Source: Ensifer sp. MPMI2T
GTDB taxonomy: Bacteria > Pseudomonadota > Alphaproteobacteria > Rhizobiales > Rhizobiaceae
NCBI RefSeq assembly: GCF_004827385.1
Contig: NZ_SRXN01000003.1
Coordinates: 1 to 64,000, forward strand
DNA length: 64,000 bases
Direction: 5' to 3'
Shown here in pieces: positions 23,239 through 32,803 of this stretch (within the stretch, counting starts at the first letter, position 1; each line of letters begins with the position of its first letter). The translations under genes and the position numbers were made by a program. The notes below the pieces were generated by a model. That model saw nothing but the letters and a program-made list of their open reading frames with translations, ran no database searches and was not told the origin of the DNA.

Positions 23239-25343
23239 TGCCGACCGGAAACACCTCGGTTTGGGAAACGCTCGCCCCCCGCAATGCGAAGTTCGGGCCC
23301 GGGACCGTCCTGAAGGCTTTCACGCATTGGCGGCTGAGCAAGGGACCGGACGATATCGGCTGGCTGGTGCTCGATCGGGCAAACGAAAGCGCGAACACCT
23401 TGTCGGAAGCAGTCATCGCTGAACTCGACACAATGCTTGCCGAGATAGAGGGCATAGGAGCCAAGGGCCTCGTCATCCGCTCGGCCAAGAAGGGCGGCTT
23501 CATCGCGGGCGCTGACATCCGCGACTTCAAAGGCGCGACCGAGGTGCGCGAGGTAGAGGAGCGTATGAGGTGGGCGCATGAGATCATCGATCGGTTGGCG
23601 GCGCTCGCAATACCGACCGTGGCGGTGATCCATGGCTATTGCCTCGGCGGCGGCCTGGAAATCGCACTCGCCTGCAAATACCGCATTGCCTTGAGTGACG
23701 CGAGGCTGGGCTTTCCCGAGATAAGGCTCGGCCTGCATCCCGGGCTCGGCGGGACGTTCCGGCTGACGGCGCTGATTGATCCCATCGAGGCGATGACGAT
23801 GATGCTGACGGGAAAGACCGTGCACGCAAAAAAGGCGGAGGCGCTGGGCCTCGTCGATGCAGTTATCGAGGAACGCCATGTCGAAAATGCTGTGCGCGCC
23901 GCCGTCGCGGGCGAGATGAAGACGGATCGCGGCAGCTGGAAATCGGGTGTGCTCGGCCTCGCGCCGACCCGCCAGCTCGCCGCTCGCCGGTTTCGGGCCG
24001 AGGCGGAAAAACGAGCGCCGAAGCAGCACTATCCGGCGCCCTACCGACTCATCGATCTCTGGGAGGAGCATGGCGGCGATGCCAATGCCATGCAAAAAGC
24101 CGAGATCACCTCATTCTCGGAACTGCTTGTCAGCGACACGGCGCAGAACCTTATGCGGGTTTTCTTCCTGCGCGAAAAGCTGAAGGACTCCGCCAAGGGA
24201 GAAAGCGACATTCGGCACGTACACGTTATCGGGGCGGGCACGATGGGCGGCGATATCGCGGCCTGGTGCGCGGCGCGAGGGCTGCGTGTCACGCTCGCCG
24301 ACCTCGACCACGAGATCATCGCCAAGGCGATCGGCCGCGCCGCTGAGTTCTACGACAAGAAGCTTCATTCGAACATCGAACGGCGCGACGCCCTCGACCG
24401 TCTGATCCCCGATTTCGAGGGGAGAGGCGTCGCCAAGGCGGATCTGGTCATTGAGGCGGTCGTGGAGAAGACGGACGTCAAACGCAAGGTGTTTGAAGGG
24501 ATCGCGCCGAAAATGAAAGAGGGCGCTATCCTCGCCACCAACACGTCGAGCATTCCGCTCGAGGTGCTGCGTGAGGGCCTGGCCTTTCCAGATCGCCTGG
24601 CCGGCCTGCATTTCTTCAATCCTGTCGCCAAGATGGAACTCGTGGAGGTTGTCGCTCACGACCAGGCTAGCCAGGCGACGCTCGATAGGGTGCACGGCTT
24701 CTGCGGCGCGATCGACCGGTTGCCCGCCGCCGTGAGGAGCGCGCCCGGCTTCCTCGTCAACCGCGCCCTGACGGCATATCTCACAGAGGCTTTCGTCATG
24801 ATCGACGAGGGAACGCCTAAAGAGATCATCGACAGGGCGGCGGAGGATTTCGGAATGCCGATGGGGCCGATAGAACTCGCCGACCGCGTCGGGCTCGACA
24901 TTGGCCTCGAGGTCGTCCGTATGCTCAAGGACAAGCTCGAAGATCCCATTCCCGAGATTCCGGCCTGGCTCGAGGAGAAGGTTGAAAACGGCGAAACCGG
25001 CCGAAAAGCGGGCAAGGGACTCTACGCCTATGACGACAAGGGCAAGCCGAAAAAGGCGTCCGTGACATCGCCACCCGGTCCGGAGATGACGGATCGCCTC
25101 CTTCTGCCCATGCTCAACGCCTGCGTACGCTGCCTGCGCGAGGGCATTGTCGAGGATGAAGAGACGCTCGACGGCGCCATGATCTTCGCGACCGGTTTCG
25201 CGCCGTTCCGCGGTGGTCCGATGCACTATGCGCGCAGCCGCGGCGCGGCGGACATCGTTGGGACGCTGAAGCGGCTGGAACAACGGCACGGGCCTCGGTT
25301 TGCCCCCGACAAGGGCTGGGAGGCATTAAGCGAAGGGCCGTGA
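23235..25343 (+). CDS. fadJ: fatty-acid oxidation multifunctional enzyme (FadJ/FadB-like)
   Basis: A 702-residue fusion: enoyl-CoA hydratase/isomerase domain first (IRSAKKGGFIAGADIRDF, GYCLGGGLEIALACKYRIA, FPEIRLGLHPGLGG), then NAD-binding GAGTMGGDIAAWCAARG near residue 335 and the 3-hydroxyacyl-CoA dehydrogenase region (HFFNPVAKMELVEVV, PGFLVNR). It hydrates enoyl-CoA and oxidises the hydroxyacyl-CoA. Coupled to the thiolase gene by ATGATG overlap and to the next gene by GTGA overlap. Confidence 0.9.
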   Translation: MMPTGNTSVWETLAPRNAKFGPGTVLKAFTHWRLSKGPDDIGWLVLDRANESANTLSEAVIAELDTMLAEIEGIGAKGLVIRSAKKGGFIAGADIRDFKGATEVREVEERMRWAHEIIDRLAALAIPTVAVIHGYCLGGGLEIALACKYRIALSDARLGFPEIRLGLHPGLGGTFRLTALIDPIEAMTMMLTGKTVHAKKAEALGLVDAVIEERHVENAVRAAVAGEMKTDRGSWKSGVLGLAPTRQLAARRFRAEAEKRAPKQHYPAPYRLIDLWEEHGGDANAMQKAEITSFSELLVSDTAQNLMRVFFLREKLKDSAKGESDIRHVHVIGAGTMGGDIAAWCAARGLRVTLADLDHEIIAKAIGRAAEFYDKKLHSNIERRDALDRLIPDFEGRGVAKADLVIEAVVEKTDVKRKVFEGIAPKMKEGAILATNTSSIPLEVLREGLAFPDRLAGLHFFNPVAKMELVEVVAHDQASQATLDRVHGFCGAIDRLPAAVRSAPGFLVNRALTAYLTEAFVMIDEGTPKEIIDRAAEDFGMPMGPIELADRVGLDIGLEVVRMLKDKLEDPIPEIPAWLEEKVENGETGRKAGKGLYAYDDKGKPKKASVTSPPGPEMTDRLLLPMLNACVRCLREGIVEDEETLDGAMIFATGFAPFRGGPMHYARSRGAADIVGTLKRLEQRHGPRFAPDKGWEALSEGP

Positions 25344-27220
25344 CGGGCAAGCCAGAACAGCATCAACGGGCCGAAAGCATCGCCGACCGTATCATCGAGC
25401 GTCTTGACGGGCGCATCTCTCTCGGGCTTCCACTCGGACTTGGCAAAGCCAGCCTCGTCGCCAATGCTTTGTTCGAACGGGCGATCGAGGACAAGGCGAT
25501 CGATCTTGAGATATACACGGCGCTGACGCTGGAAAAACCTTCCTGGTCGAGCGACATGGAACGCCGCTTCGTCGAGCCGCTGGTTGAACGGCTATATTCG
25601 GGCTGCCCGGACATCGCTTACGCCAAGACGCTGCGCGAAGGTAAGCTGCCGGAAAACGTCCGCGTCAGTGAGTTCTTTTTCGTCGCCGGTCGCTGGCTCG
25701 CGGTCGAGATCGCCCAGCAGAACTACATCTCGGCCAATTACACCCATGTCGGCCGCTACCTCATCGACCGTGGCATCAACGTGCTCGCGCAACTTGTGGC
25801 AAAGGGCGGCGACGGCGCGGACGCCGAGTATAGCCTGTCCTGCAATGCCGATATCACGCTCGATATTCTGCCGAAGATAAAGGCGCGGCGGGAGCCGTTT
25901 CTGCTTGTGGGCGAAGTCAGCTCGCAATTGCCCTTCATGCCGGGCGAAGCGGTGCTGCCGGCCGGCGAATTCGATCTCATTCTCGACGGTCCCGATCGCG
26001 ACCGGCCGCTCTTTGTCGTGCCGAGGGAGCCCGTATCGCTGGCCGATCACGCTATCGGCATTCATGCGGCAAGCCTGGTAAAGGATGGCGGGACGCTGCA
26101 GATCGGCATCGGCTCGCTCGGCGACGCGCTGACGGCCGGACTGATCCTGCGGCAGCGGCGGCCAGAGCTTTTCGCCGACGCGCTGCATAGCCTCTCTCCG
26201 CATAACGAGGCTGCAAAGCGGGAGACTGGAGCCTTCGAGACCGGTCTCTACGCCGCCAGCGAGATGTTCGTCGACGGCTTCATGGATCTCTACCGGGAAC
26301 GTATCCTCAAGCGCCGTGCCTCCGATGGGGCAATCCTGCATTCCGGCTTCTTCGTCGGCAGCATCGCTCTCCACCGATTTCTCCGGGACCTGCCGGAGGA
26401 GGAACGTGCCCTTTTCCAGATGCGAGGCATTTCCTTCGTCAATGAACTTTACGGTGACGAGGAACAAAAACGGGCCGATCGGGTAAATGCGTGTTTCGTC
26501 AACAATGCGATGATGGTGACGCTCATGGGTGCAACCGTTTCCGACGCGCTCGCGGACGGCCGGGTCGTCTCAGGTGTCGGCGGGCAGTACAATTTCGCTG
26601 CCCAGGCCTTCGCGCTCGAAGGTGGGCGCTCCATTATCACACTCAACGCCGCACGCCAGGCGCGCGGGCGCCGTGAATCGCGCCTCGTCTGGTCCTACGG
26701 CCATACAACGCTGCCGCGGCACCTGCGCGATATCGTCGTGACCGAATACGGCGTTGCTGATCTGCGCGGCAAATCCGATCGTGACTGCATCGCCGCCATG
26801 CTGGCGATCACCGACTCGGCCTTTCAGGACGAACTGCTTGAAACGGCGAAATGCGCCGGCAAGATCGAGAAGGAATTTACCATTCCATCGGCGTCCCGCC
26901 GCAATACGCCCGCCCGCATAGCCGAAGCGCTTCTCCCATTGCGCAAGCAAGGCTGGTGCGCCACGTTTCCATTCGGCACGGAGTTTACCGAGGAGGAGCA
27001 GCGTCTGGCTCCGGCCCTCCGACATCTGAAACGTACAATTGCTTCGAAGCGGTCGCTCACGCGCGCGGTCCTTGCATCTTTGATCCAAGGTCAGCCCGAC
27101 CAGAAGCAGCGCGCGGCACTCGAAAGAATGCAGCTCGCAGCCCCAGCGACTCTGGGCGAAACGTTCTATGCAAAGCTCCTTCTCTGGGCGCTCAGGCGCG
27201 GCTACCGCATGTCTCCTTAA
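25340..27220 (+). CDS. acetyl-CoA hydrolase/CoA-transferase family protein
   Basis: A 626-residue protein of the acetyl-CoA hydrolase/transferase (4-hydroxybutyrate CoA-transferase-like) family: GIGSLGDALTAGL in the middle, SDALADGRVVSGVGGQYNF and the C-terminal VVTEYGVADLRGK, where the family catalytic Glu lies. It is longer than the ~430-residue basic family because of N- and C-terminal extensions. The GTG start overlaps the fadJ stop, placing it in the beta-oxidation operon, where it might recycle or load CoA from short acyl-CoAs. Substrate unknown. Confidence 0.8.
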   Translation: MTGKPEQHQRAESIADRIIERLDGRISLGLPLGLGKASLVANALFERAIEDKAIDLEIYTALTLEKPSWSSDMERRFVEPLVERLYSGCPDIAYAKTLREGKLPENVRVSEFFFVAGRWLAVEIAQQNYISANYTHVGRYLIDRGINVLAQLVAKGGDGADAEYSLSCNADITLDILPKIKARREPFLLVGEVSSQLPFMPGEAVLPAGEFDLILDGPDRDRPLFVVPREPVSLADHAIGIHAASLVKDGGTLQIGIGSLGDALTAGLILRQRRPELFADALHSLSPHNEAAKRETGAFETGLYAASEMFVDGFMDLYRERILKRRASDGAILHSGFFVGSIALHRFLRDLPEEERALFQMRGISFVNELYGDEEQKRADRVNACFVNNAMMVTLMGATVSDALADGRVVSGVGGQYNFAAQAFALEGGRSIITLNAARQARGRRESRLVWSYGHTTLPRHLRDIVVTEYGVADLRGKSDRDCIAAMLAITDSAFQDELLETAKCAGKIEKEFTIPSASRRNTPARIAEALLPLRKQGWCATFPFGTEFTEEEQRLAPALRHLKRTIASKRSLTRAVLASLIQGQPDQKQRAALERMQLAAPATLGETFYAKLLLWALRRGYRMSP

Positions 27221-27309
27221 ATCGATCTCGATTTAAGGACAAAGACATGCAGCAACTCAAAGTGCTACAGCAACCTTTGCGCGTCTGATAAGACGCGCAG
27301 AGGTTGCTG
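27215..27309. repeat. RIME-like palindromic repeat between convergent genes
   Basis: Two hairpins: CCTTAAATCG/CGATTTAAGG (27215-27238, 10-bp perfect stem) and an 18-bp stem with one mismatch, CAGCAACCTTTGCGCGTC (27268-27285) with its complement at 27292-27309. The GCGCGTCTGATAAGACGCGC centre is the usual hallmark of this rhizobial repeat family. It lies between two convergent operons and could serve as a bidirectional transcription stop. Confidence 0.75.
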
Positions 27310-27349
27310 TAGGAACGTTGATGGTCCGGTCAGGCGCTGGCCGCAGGTA

Positions 27350-29635
27350 TCACTGCGCGGCATCGGAGCGTGCCGAGCGTTTGTCGCGCATCGTCCTCGT
27401 TCTTCGATGCTGCGCGGCGATCGGCGATATCTCTTCCATCGGAAATGCGTCGACTGCTATCACGCGGTCCACCGCCGCCTTGGTTTCGCCAAGTTGCGTG
27501 AATTCCGCTTCGCTGATCACACCCTTGTCGCGGGCCTCTTCCAGGTCACGGACATGCATGTCGCGCATCTTTTTTTCGATAGGTCCCGCCGCGGTGACGA
27601 GCCTGAAAGCCCGCTCGAGATCCTTCAGCGGATGCTCGTCGTGTGCTTCACCAAGATAGATGTCTGGCGTCAGCCGGTCGCGCTGCGGCGAATCCTTCAT
27701 CAGTGTTTCGGCCACGGCGCTCGTCAGTTCGTCGGACGGCGCTGGCACGGATACGCCAGCGGGAAAAGCGACCAGCCTGACAAGGGATGCCACCCAGCGC
27801 GAAGGCAGATTGTCGAGCACGCCGGCAAAGGCGGCCGCGATGCAGCCCTGCCCCTTGCGCATCACATAGTCGACGATCGGTCGATCTTCCTCATGCCGTC
27901 CCTCTGCCTCGAAGCGCTTCAGAACCGCGCCGAGCAGATAGAGTTCGGAAAGTATGTCGCCCAGTCTGGCTGAGAGCATTTCCTTGCGCCTGAGCGCGCC
28001 GCCCAAGGTCACCAGCGAGAGATCCGCAAGCAGCGCGAAGGCTGCGGCATGGCGCGAGAGCTGTTTCCAGTGGCCGGGCATCGCCGCCTCGGCCGGCGCC
28101 GGACCGATACGCCCACCCGACCAGCCGCGGACGAAGGCTCGCCAAAGTGCTGCGAATACATGCCCGACATGGGCCCAGATCATCTTGTCGAATGCGTCTA
28201 GGCCGTTCGCCTCGTCCTCATCCGACAGCGCCAGCATTTCCTTCAGCATATAGGGATGCGAGCGCACTGCGCCCTGACCGAAGATCATAAGATTGCGCGT
28301 GAGAATATTCGCGCCCTCGACGGTGACGCCGATCGGCGCGGACCTGAATTGGCTGCCAAGATAATTCCTCGGGCCATCGATGATCGCCTTGCCGCCGTGG
28401 ATGTCCATCGCCTTCCCGACGGAATCGCGCATCCGCTCGGTGGCATGGAATTTCATGATGGCCGAGATCACCGACGGCCTGTGTCCCTCGTCGAGAGCGG
28501 CGATGGTGAGCCGTCGCGCGGCATCGATCTGGTAAATGTTTGCGGCAATATCGGCAAGCGGCTTCCGGATACCCTCGAACATGCCGATCGGGACGTCGAA
28601 CTGGTTCCTGACCCGCGCATAAGCGCCGGCGGAGCGTGCGCATATGGCCGCCGCCGCCGCCGATTGCGCCGGCAGCGAAATGCCGCGGCCGGCGGCGAGC
28701 GCTGTCATCAGCATCTTCCAGCCTTCTCCTATCTGCTTCTCGCCGCCCAGGATCAGATCGAGCGGCAAGAACACGTCCTCGCCGTAAAGCGGACCGTTCT
28801 GGAAATGGGTGAATTGCGGAATGTGTCGCTCGCCATGCCTAACGCCTGGCGTCGACATCGGCAACAACGCAACCGTGATGCCGAGCTCCTTGCCGCGGCC
28901 GAGATGATTTTCCGGGTCGTACATCTTGAAGGCGAGACCCGCCACCGTGGCGATGGGGCCGAGGGTGATGTAGCGCTTGTGGAAGTTGAGCCTGACGCCC
29001 AGAACCTTTTCGCCCTCCCGTTCGCCATATTCGACGACGCCGGTGTCGGTCATTGCCGCCGCATCCGAGCCAGCCTCAGGTGAAGTCAGCGCGAAGCAGG
29101 GGATCTCACGCCCGTCGGCGAGCCTCGGTAACCAGTAAACGCGCTGCTCGTCGGTGCCGAAATGCATCAGCAGTTCGCTGGGGCCGAGCGAATTCGGCAC
29201 CATTACCGTCACGCCGGCTACGACACTGCAGGAGGAGACAGTGCGAACGACCTCCGAATGCGCGGTATTTGAAAAGCCGAGGCCGCCATATTTTTTCGGG
29301 ATGATCATGCCGAAGAACTTCTTCTCGCGCAGGAAATCCCAGACCTCACGCGGCAGGTCACATTGCTCCCAGTTTATTTTCCAGTCATCGACCATCGCAC
29401 AGAGTTCGCGCACCGGCCCATGCATGAAGTCCTGCTCCTCTGCGGACAGTTTCGCGGCCGGCATGGCAAGAAGCTTTTCCCAGTCGGGATCGCCGGTGAA
29501 AAGCTCGCGGTCCCACCACACCGTGCCGGCCTCGATTGCGTCCCGTTCGGTTTCCGAGATCTCCGGCATGATGCGCGAGGCCCATTTGAACACTGGCCTG
29601 GTAATGGCGTCGCGTCGGAAAGTGCGCAGGCTCAT
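27350..29635 (-). CDS. fadE: acyl-CoA dehydrogenase FadE
   Basis: A 761-residue FadE-type acyl-CoA dehydrogenase that catalyses the first step of beta-oxidation. Landmarks closely track E. coli FadE: WWDRELFTGDPDW, MVPNSLGPSELLMHFGTDEQ, PCFALTSPEAGSDA, KRYITLGPIATV, GVTVEGANILTRNLMIFGQG and ARLGDILSELYL. The N-terminal membrane segment of the enteric enzyme (about 50 residues) is missing. I start at the ATG at 29635 behind GGGAGG; a longer reading from 29758 is unsupported. It is convergent with the thiolase-fadJ operon, completing a beta-oxidation set. Confidence 0.92.
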   Translation of the reverse strand: MSLRTFRRDAITRPVFKWASRIMPEISETERDAIEAGTVWWDRELFTGDPDWEKLLAMPAAKLSAEEQDFMHGPVRELCAMVDDWKINWEQCDLPREVWDFLREKKFFGMIIPKKYGGLGFSNTAHSEVVRTVSSCSVVAGVTVMVPNSLGPSELLMHFGTDEQRVYWLPRLADGREIPCFALTSPEAGSDAAAMTDTGVVEYGEREGEKVLGVRLNFHKRYITLGPIATVAGLAFKMYDPENHLGRGKELGITVALLPMSTPGVRHGERHIPQFTHFQNGPLYGEDVFLPLDLILGGEKQIGEGWKMLMTALAAGRGISLPAQSAAAAAICARSAGAYARVRNQFDVPIGMFEGIRKPLADIAANIYQIDAARRLTIAALDEGHRPSVISAIMKFHATERMRDSVGKAMDIHGGKAIIDGPRNYLGSQFRSAPIGVTVEGANILTRNLMIFGQGAVRSHPYMLKEMLALSDEDEANGLDAFDKMIWAHVGHVFAALWRAFVRGWSGGRIGPAPAEAAMPGHWKQLSRHAAAFALLADLSLVTLGGALRRKEMLSARLGDILSELYLLGAVLKRFEAEGRHEEDRPIVDYVMRKGQGCIAAAFAGVLDNLPSRWVASLVRLVAFPAGVSVPAPSDELTSAVAETLMKDSPQRDRLTPDIYLGEAHDEHPLKDLERAFRLVTAAGPIEKKMRDMHVRDLEEARDKGVISEAEFTQLGETKAAVDRVIAVDAFPMEEISPIAAQHRRTRTMRDKRSARSDAAQ

Positions 29636-29779
29636 GGGAAATCGCCTCCCGTCCTTATTCCATTCTACTGGAATGCTGCGTATCGCGATCAGTTCCAGCC
29701 TCGTCGTTCGCAGCATGGACGAGCGGGAAGCAGAACCTCGCGAGCAGGCGGGCGGCAAGCTGCTCTGTCGCGTTGGTCG

Positions 29780-30160
29780 TCACCTCAAGAGCCCGCACAC
29801 GTCGATCAGGAAGACCGATGTGCCGCTCCAGATGACACCGATCAGCGAGAGCAGGCTCAAGAGCCGTTCGACTCGGATCGAAAAGATACGATTATGCGGG
29901 TCCGCCGTCTCGTAGCGCAGCACGTGCGCGAGGCGGCCGGGAAAGAAGAGAGCAAAACATAGCAACAATATTGCCCCAAGCGTCACCGTAACGATCGATG
30001 TCTGGATGAGATCCGACGGCGCGACAGCGCCGTTTCCGACGACGCAGATTACGGACTGCACACCGTAGACGAGGAGGAAATGCCCCGCCCACAGGATCGG
30101 CCCGGTCAGCAGGAAGAGGATTGCGCTGGCGATCGGTGCTTCCTTTGTGGGGTCTTTCAT
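29780..30160 (-). CDS. small membrane protein at the end of the cytochrome oxidase operon
   Basis: A 126-residue protein with three likely transmembrane helices (about 12-40, 50-72 and 98-124). It starts 7 bp after the subunit I+III gene, so it belongs to that operon. No heme or copper motif is visible and I do not recognise a named family. It may correspond to a small structural or assembly subunit of this oxidase type. Confidence 0.7.
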   Translation of the reverse strand: MKDPTKEAPIASAILFLLTGPILWAGHFLLVYGVQSVICVVGNGAVAPSDLIQTSIVTVTLGAILLLCFALFFPGRLAHVLRYETADPHNRIFSIRVERLLSLLSLIGVIWSGTSVFLIDVCGLLR

Positions 30161-30167
30161 CGCGAAC

Positions 30168-32693
30168 CTACCCGATCAGCCGCGGGAAGCCGTGCACCAG
30201 CCCGAGCCCGAGCAGTGATTGGACAACGGTGTAGTCGTAAAGCAGCATATAATTGTCGAAGTTCACGCGGCGCACCGCGTCGAGCTTGCCAGCCAAGTGC
30301 CGCGCCAGGGTATACAGCCCCAGGATCACGAGCGCGAAAGCAAGCTGTCCGAAGAGGACCACACCGAGATAGACCATGGCGCCATAGGCGTTGTCGCCGG
30401 GACGTAAGCCGGTCACCAGATGCCCCGAGAGTTCGAGTGCAAGCGCGCCAACCAGGCAGGCGAGCGACAGCAGGAGAGCCGCCGGCATCGCCACGCGCGA
30501 TGCCGCGACCTTCTTGAGCCCGCGGCTGACGAGCCAGACGACGCCAGAGCCCGCCAGCAGCAGCGCTCCGGTGGAAATTGGCCACCGGCCGGGTGGAGGC
30601 GCCGGAGACCCGGCTGGTGCCCAGACCTCGGGCGAAACGACCCAGAGAAACAAGTAGGAGAAGACATAGGCGAGGTAGAGCGATGCCGCCACCAACATCA
30701 GAACCACCATGGCCCACCAGGAATGTGACGTCGGTCCCGCCATGTAGGTCGGCAGGCGAAGGTGCTTGGCAACGTCCACCATGCCCTTCGATGGTCCGGG
30801 ATCGAGCCCCCAGGCCCAGGCGATGCAAAAGGTAATGGCGAGCCCGCCGCAGATGAGGGCGATCGGCACAAGCTTGATCGTCAGCAACAGGAAACATGCG
30901 GCCGTGAAGACGGCAGCGAGGAAGGGTGGCCAGCCGGGTCCCGGTATTTGGACGACATATTGTGGACGGGCATGGATCGGTGACGTGACGAGTGCCTCCC
31001 GCCCGCCCGTCGGCGCGTTGGGTAGATAGTGATGCCCGTCACGCACCTCCTGCGGAAGGCTCGGCCTGTCCCACAGGGGTTCGCGGCTCGTGACGTGGGG
31101 AACGCTGCGGGTGGAGTAGACGTCGTTCGGCAGCCATTCCAGCGTGCCTGCTCCCCACGGATTCTCGACCTCGGCGTTTCCGGCACGAAACCTCGCGATA
31201 AGGTCGACCACGAAGATGAGGACGCCGGCGCCGAGGACATAGGCCCCGACGGTAGAGATGGTGTTCAGCATGTCCCAGCCGATGTCGCCGGGATAGGTCC
31301 ATACACGTCGGGGCATGCCCTTGAGGCCCGTCAGGTGCATCGGCAGGAAGGCAACGTTGAAGCCGATGAACATCAGCCAGAACACCCAGCGGCCGAGCCG
31401 CTCGGAGAGTGGCTTCCGGCTGAAGAGCGGTGTCCAATAGTAGAACGTCGCGAACAGCGGAAAAACGAACCCGCCGACCAGCACGTAATGGAAATGGGCG
31501 ACGACGAAATAGGTGTCGTGCACCTGATAGTCGAACGGCGCCATCGCCACCATCACGCCGGTGAGCCCGCCGAGGATGAAGATGAACAGGAAGCCGAGGA
31601 TGAACAGCGACGCCGTCGTGATCCGGAAACGCTGCCTCCCGGCGGCGATCGTCGCAATCCAGGCGAAGACCTGGATGCCCGAGGGAACGGCGACCGCCAT
31701 ACTGGCGGCCGAGAAGAAGGCCATGCTCAGCGCCGGAATACCGGTGGTGAACATGTGGTGCACCCATAGCCCGAAGCTGAAAAAGCCGGTGCCGATCAAG
31801 GCTACCACGATCAGGTGGTAACCGACGAGCGGCGTGCGTGCCATCGTCGGAACGATCATCGAGACGAGGCCTGCGGCCGGGAGGAAGATGATGTAGACGT
31901 CCGGATGACCGAAGAACCAGAAGAGATGCTGCCAGAGCAGTGGATCGCCCCCGAGTGCGGCCGTGAAGAACGGCCAGCCGAACGCCCGCTCGATCTCGAG
32001 CATCATCGTCGCGAGGATCACCGCGGGAAAGGCGAGCATGATCATGCCCGCGAAGATCAGCATCGACCAGGCGAAGACCGGCATCTTCGCGAGAGACATG
32101 CCCGGCGGCCGGGTCCTGAGCGTGCCAACGACGATCTCGACCGCGCCGGCAATCGCCGAGATCTCGATGAAGCCGATGCCTAACAGCCAGAAATCGGCGT
32201 TGTCACCCGGAGAATACTCCGTGAGCGTCATCGGCGGGTACATGAACCAGCCGCCTTTCGGCGCCAGATCGTAGAAGATCGTCGAGAAGAACACTAACCC
32301 GCCGACCACATAGGCCCAGATCGCAAAGGCGCTGAGGCGCGGGAAGGGCAGATCCCGCGCGGCAAGCACCTGCGGCAGCAGCATGACGCCGAGTGCCTCC
32401 ATCGCCGGCACGGCGAACAGGAACATCATCGTCGTGCCGTGAACGGTAAACATCTGATTGTAGAGATCCTGGCCGATGAGTTGATTATCGCCGACGGCCA
32501 ATTGCGCGCGCATGATGAGCGCCAGAACGCCGGCCATCAGGAAGAAGAGAAACGCGACGCCGATATAGATGAGGCCGATAACCGTATTGTTCACCTCGAT
32601 GATGAGGCGATAGCCGCCCGGTATTGCCCATATGCGCTCAAGTTCGCGAACTTCCCCTTCAGGCCGGGGATCGGGATTGGGCAGTTCCATCAT
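30168..32693 (-). CDS. ctaD: cytochrome c oxidase subunit I+III fusion (caa3 type)
   Basis: An 841-residue fusion. The subunit I part carries the low-spin heme ligand His85 (FTVHGTTMMF), the CuB/heme a3 site GHPDVY (His263), the paired histidines in FGLWVHHMF and HDTYFVVAHFHYVL. The C-terminal ~250 residues form a five-to-seven-helix subunit III part (GPTSHSWWAMVVLM onward). Such fusions occur in caa3 oxidases, for example in Thermus. The usual proton-channel Glu of GHPEVY is Asp265 here. The gene overlaps the 35-residue ORF (ATGA) and follows the CuA/cytochrome c subunit II gene, so the complex should oxidise cytochrome c and reduce O2 at the inner membrane. Confidence 0.92.
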   Translation of the reverse strand: MMELPNPDPRPEGEVRELERIWAIPGGYRLIIEVNNTVIGLIYIGVAFLFFLMAGVLALIMRAQLAVGDNQLIGQDLYNQMFTVHGTTMMFLFAVPAMEALGVMLLPQVLAARDLPFPRLSAFAIWAYVVGGLVFFSTIFYDLAPKGGWFMYPPMTLTEYSPGDNADFWLLGIGFIEISAIAGAVEIVVGTLRTRPPGMSLAKMPVFAWSMLIFAGMIMLAFPAVILATMMLEIERAFGWPFFTAALGGDPLLWQHLFWFFGHPDVYIIFLPAAGLVSMIVPTMARTPLVGYHLIVVALIGTGFFSFGLWVHHMFTTGIPALSMAFFSAASMAVAVPSGIQVFAWIATIAAGRQRFRITTASLFILGFLFIFILGGLTGVMVAMAPFDYQVHDTYFVVAHFHYVLVGGFVFPLFATFYYWTPLFSRKPLSERLGRWVFWLMFIGFNVAFLPMHLTGLKGMPRRVWTYPGDIGWDMLNTISTVGAYVLGAGVLIFVVDLIARFRAGNAEVENPWGAGTLEWLPNDVYSTRSVPHVTSREPLWDRPSLPQEVRDGHHYLPNAPTGGREALVTSPIHARPQYVVQIPGPGWPPFLAAVFTAACFLLLTIKLVPIALICGGLAITFCIAWAWGLDPGPSKGMVDVAKHLRLPTYMAGPTSHSWWAMVVLMLVAASLYLAYVFSYLFLWVVSPEVWAPAGSPAPPPGRWPISTGALLLAGSGVVWLVSRGLKKVAASRVAMPAALLLSLACLVGALALELSGHLVTGLRPGDNAYGAMVYLGVVLFGQLAFALVILGLYTLARHLAGKLDAVRRVNFDNYMLLYDYTVVQSLLGLGLVHGFPRLIG

Positions 32694-32797
32694 CCGCCTC
32701 CGCTGTTAATGTCGCGCAGGAAGTAGAGGAGGACCAGTCCGGAAGGATAAACCGCCAGGACGACGCGGCCGGATCCGAGGGTCGTGAAATCAGGCAT
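32690..32797 (-). CDS. 35-residue membrane peptide of the caa3 oxidase operon
   Basis: Between the subunit II and subunit I+III genes lies an ORF of 35 codons with a good ribosome-binding site (AGGTGA, overlapping the subunit II stop, 6 bp before the ATG at 32797). It reads MPDFTTLGSGRVVLAVYPSG and then a hydrophobic VLLYFL and charged RDINSGGG end, so it has one short transmembrane stretch. Its stop overlaps the next start (ATGA), implying translational coupling. It is probably a small accessory subunit; it is too short for most gene callers. Confidence 0.72.
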   Translation of the reverse strand: MPDFTTLGSGRVVLAVYPSGLVLLYFLRDINSGGG

Positions 32798-32803
32798 CGG
32801 TCA

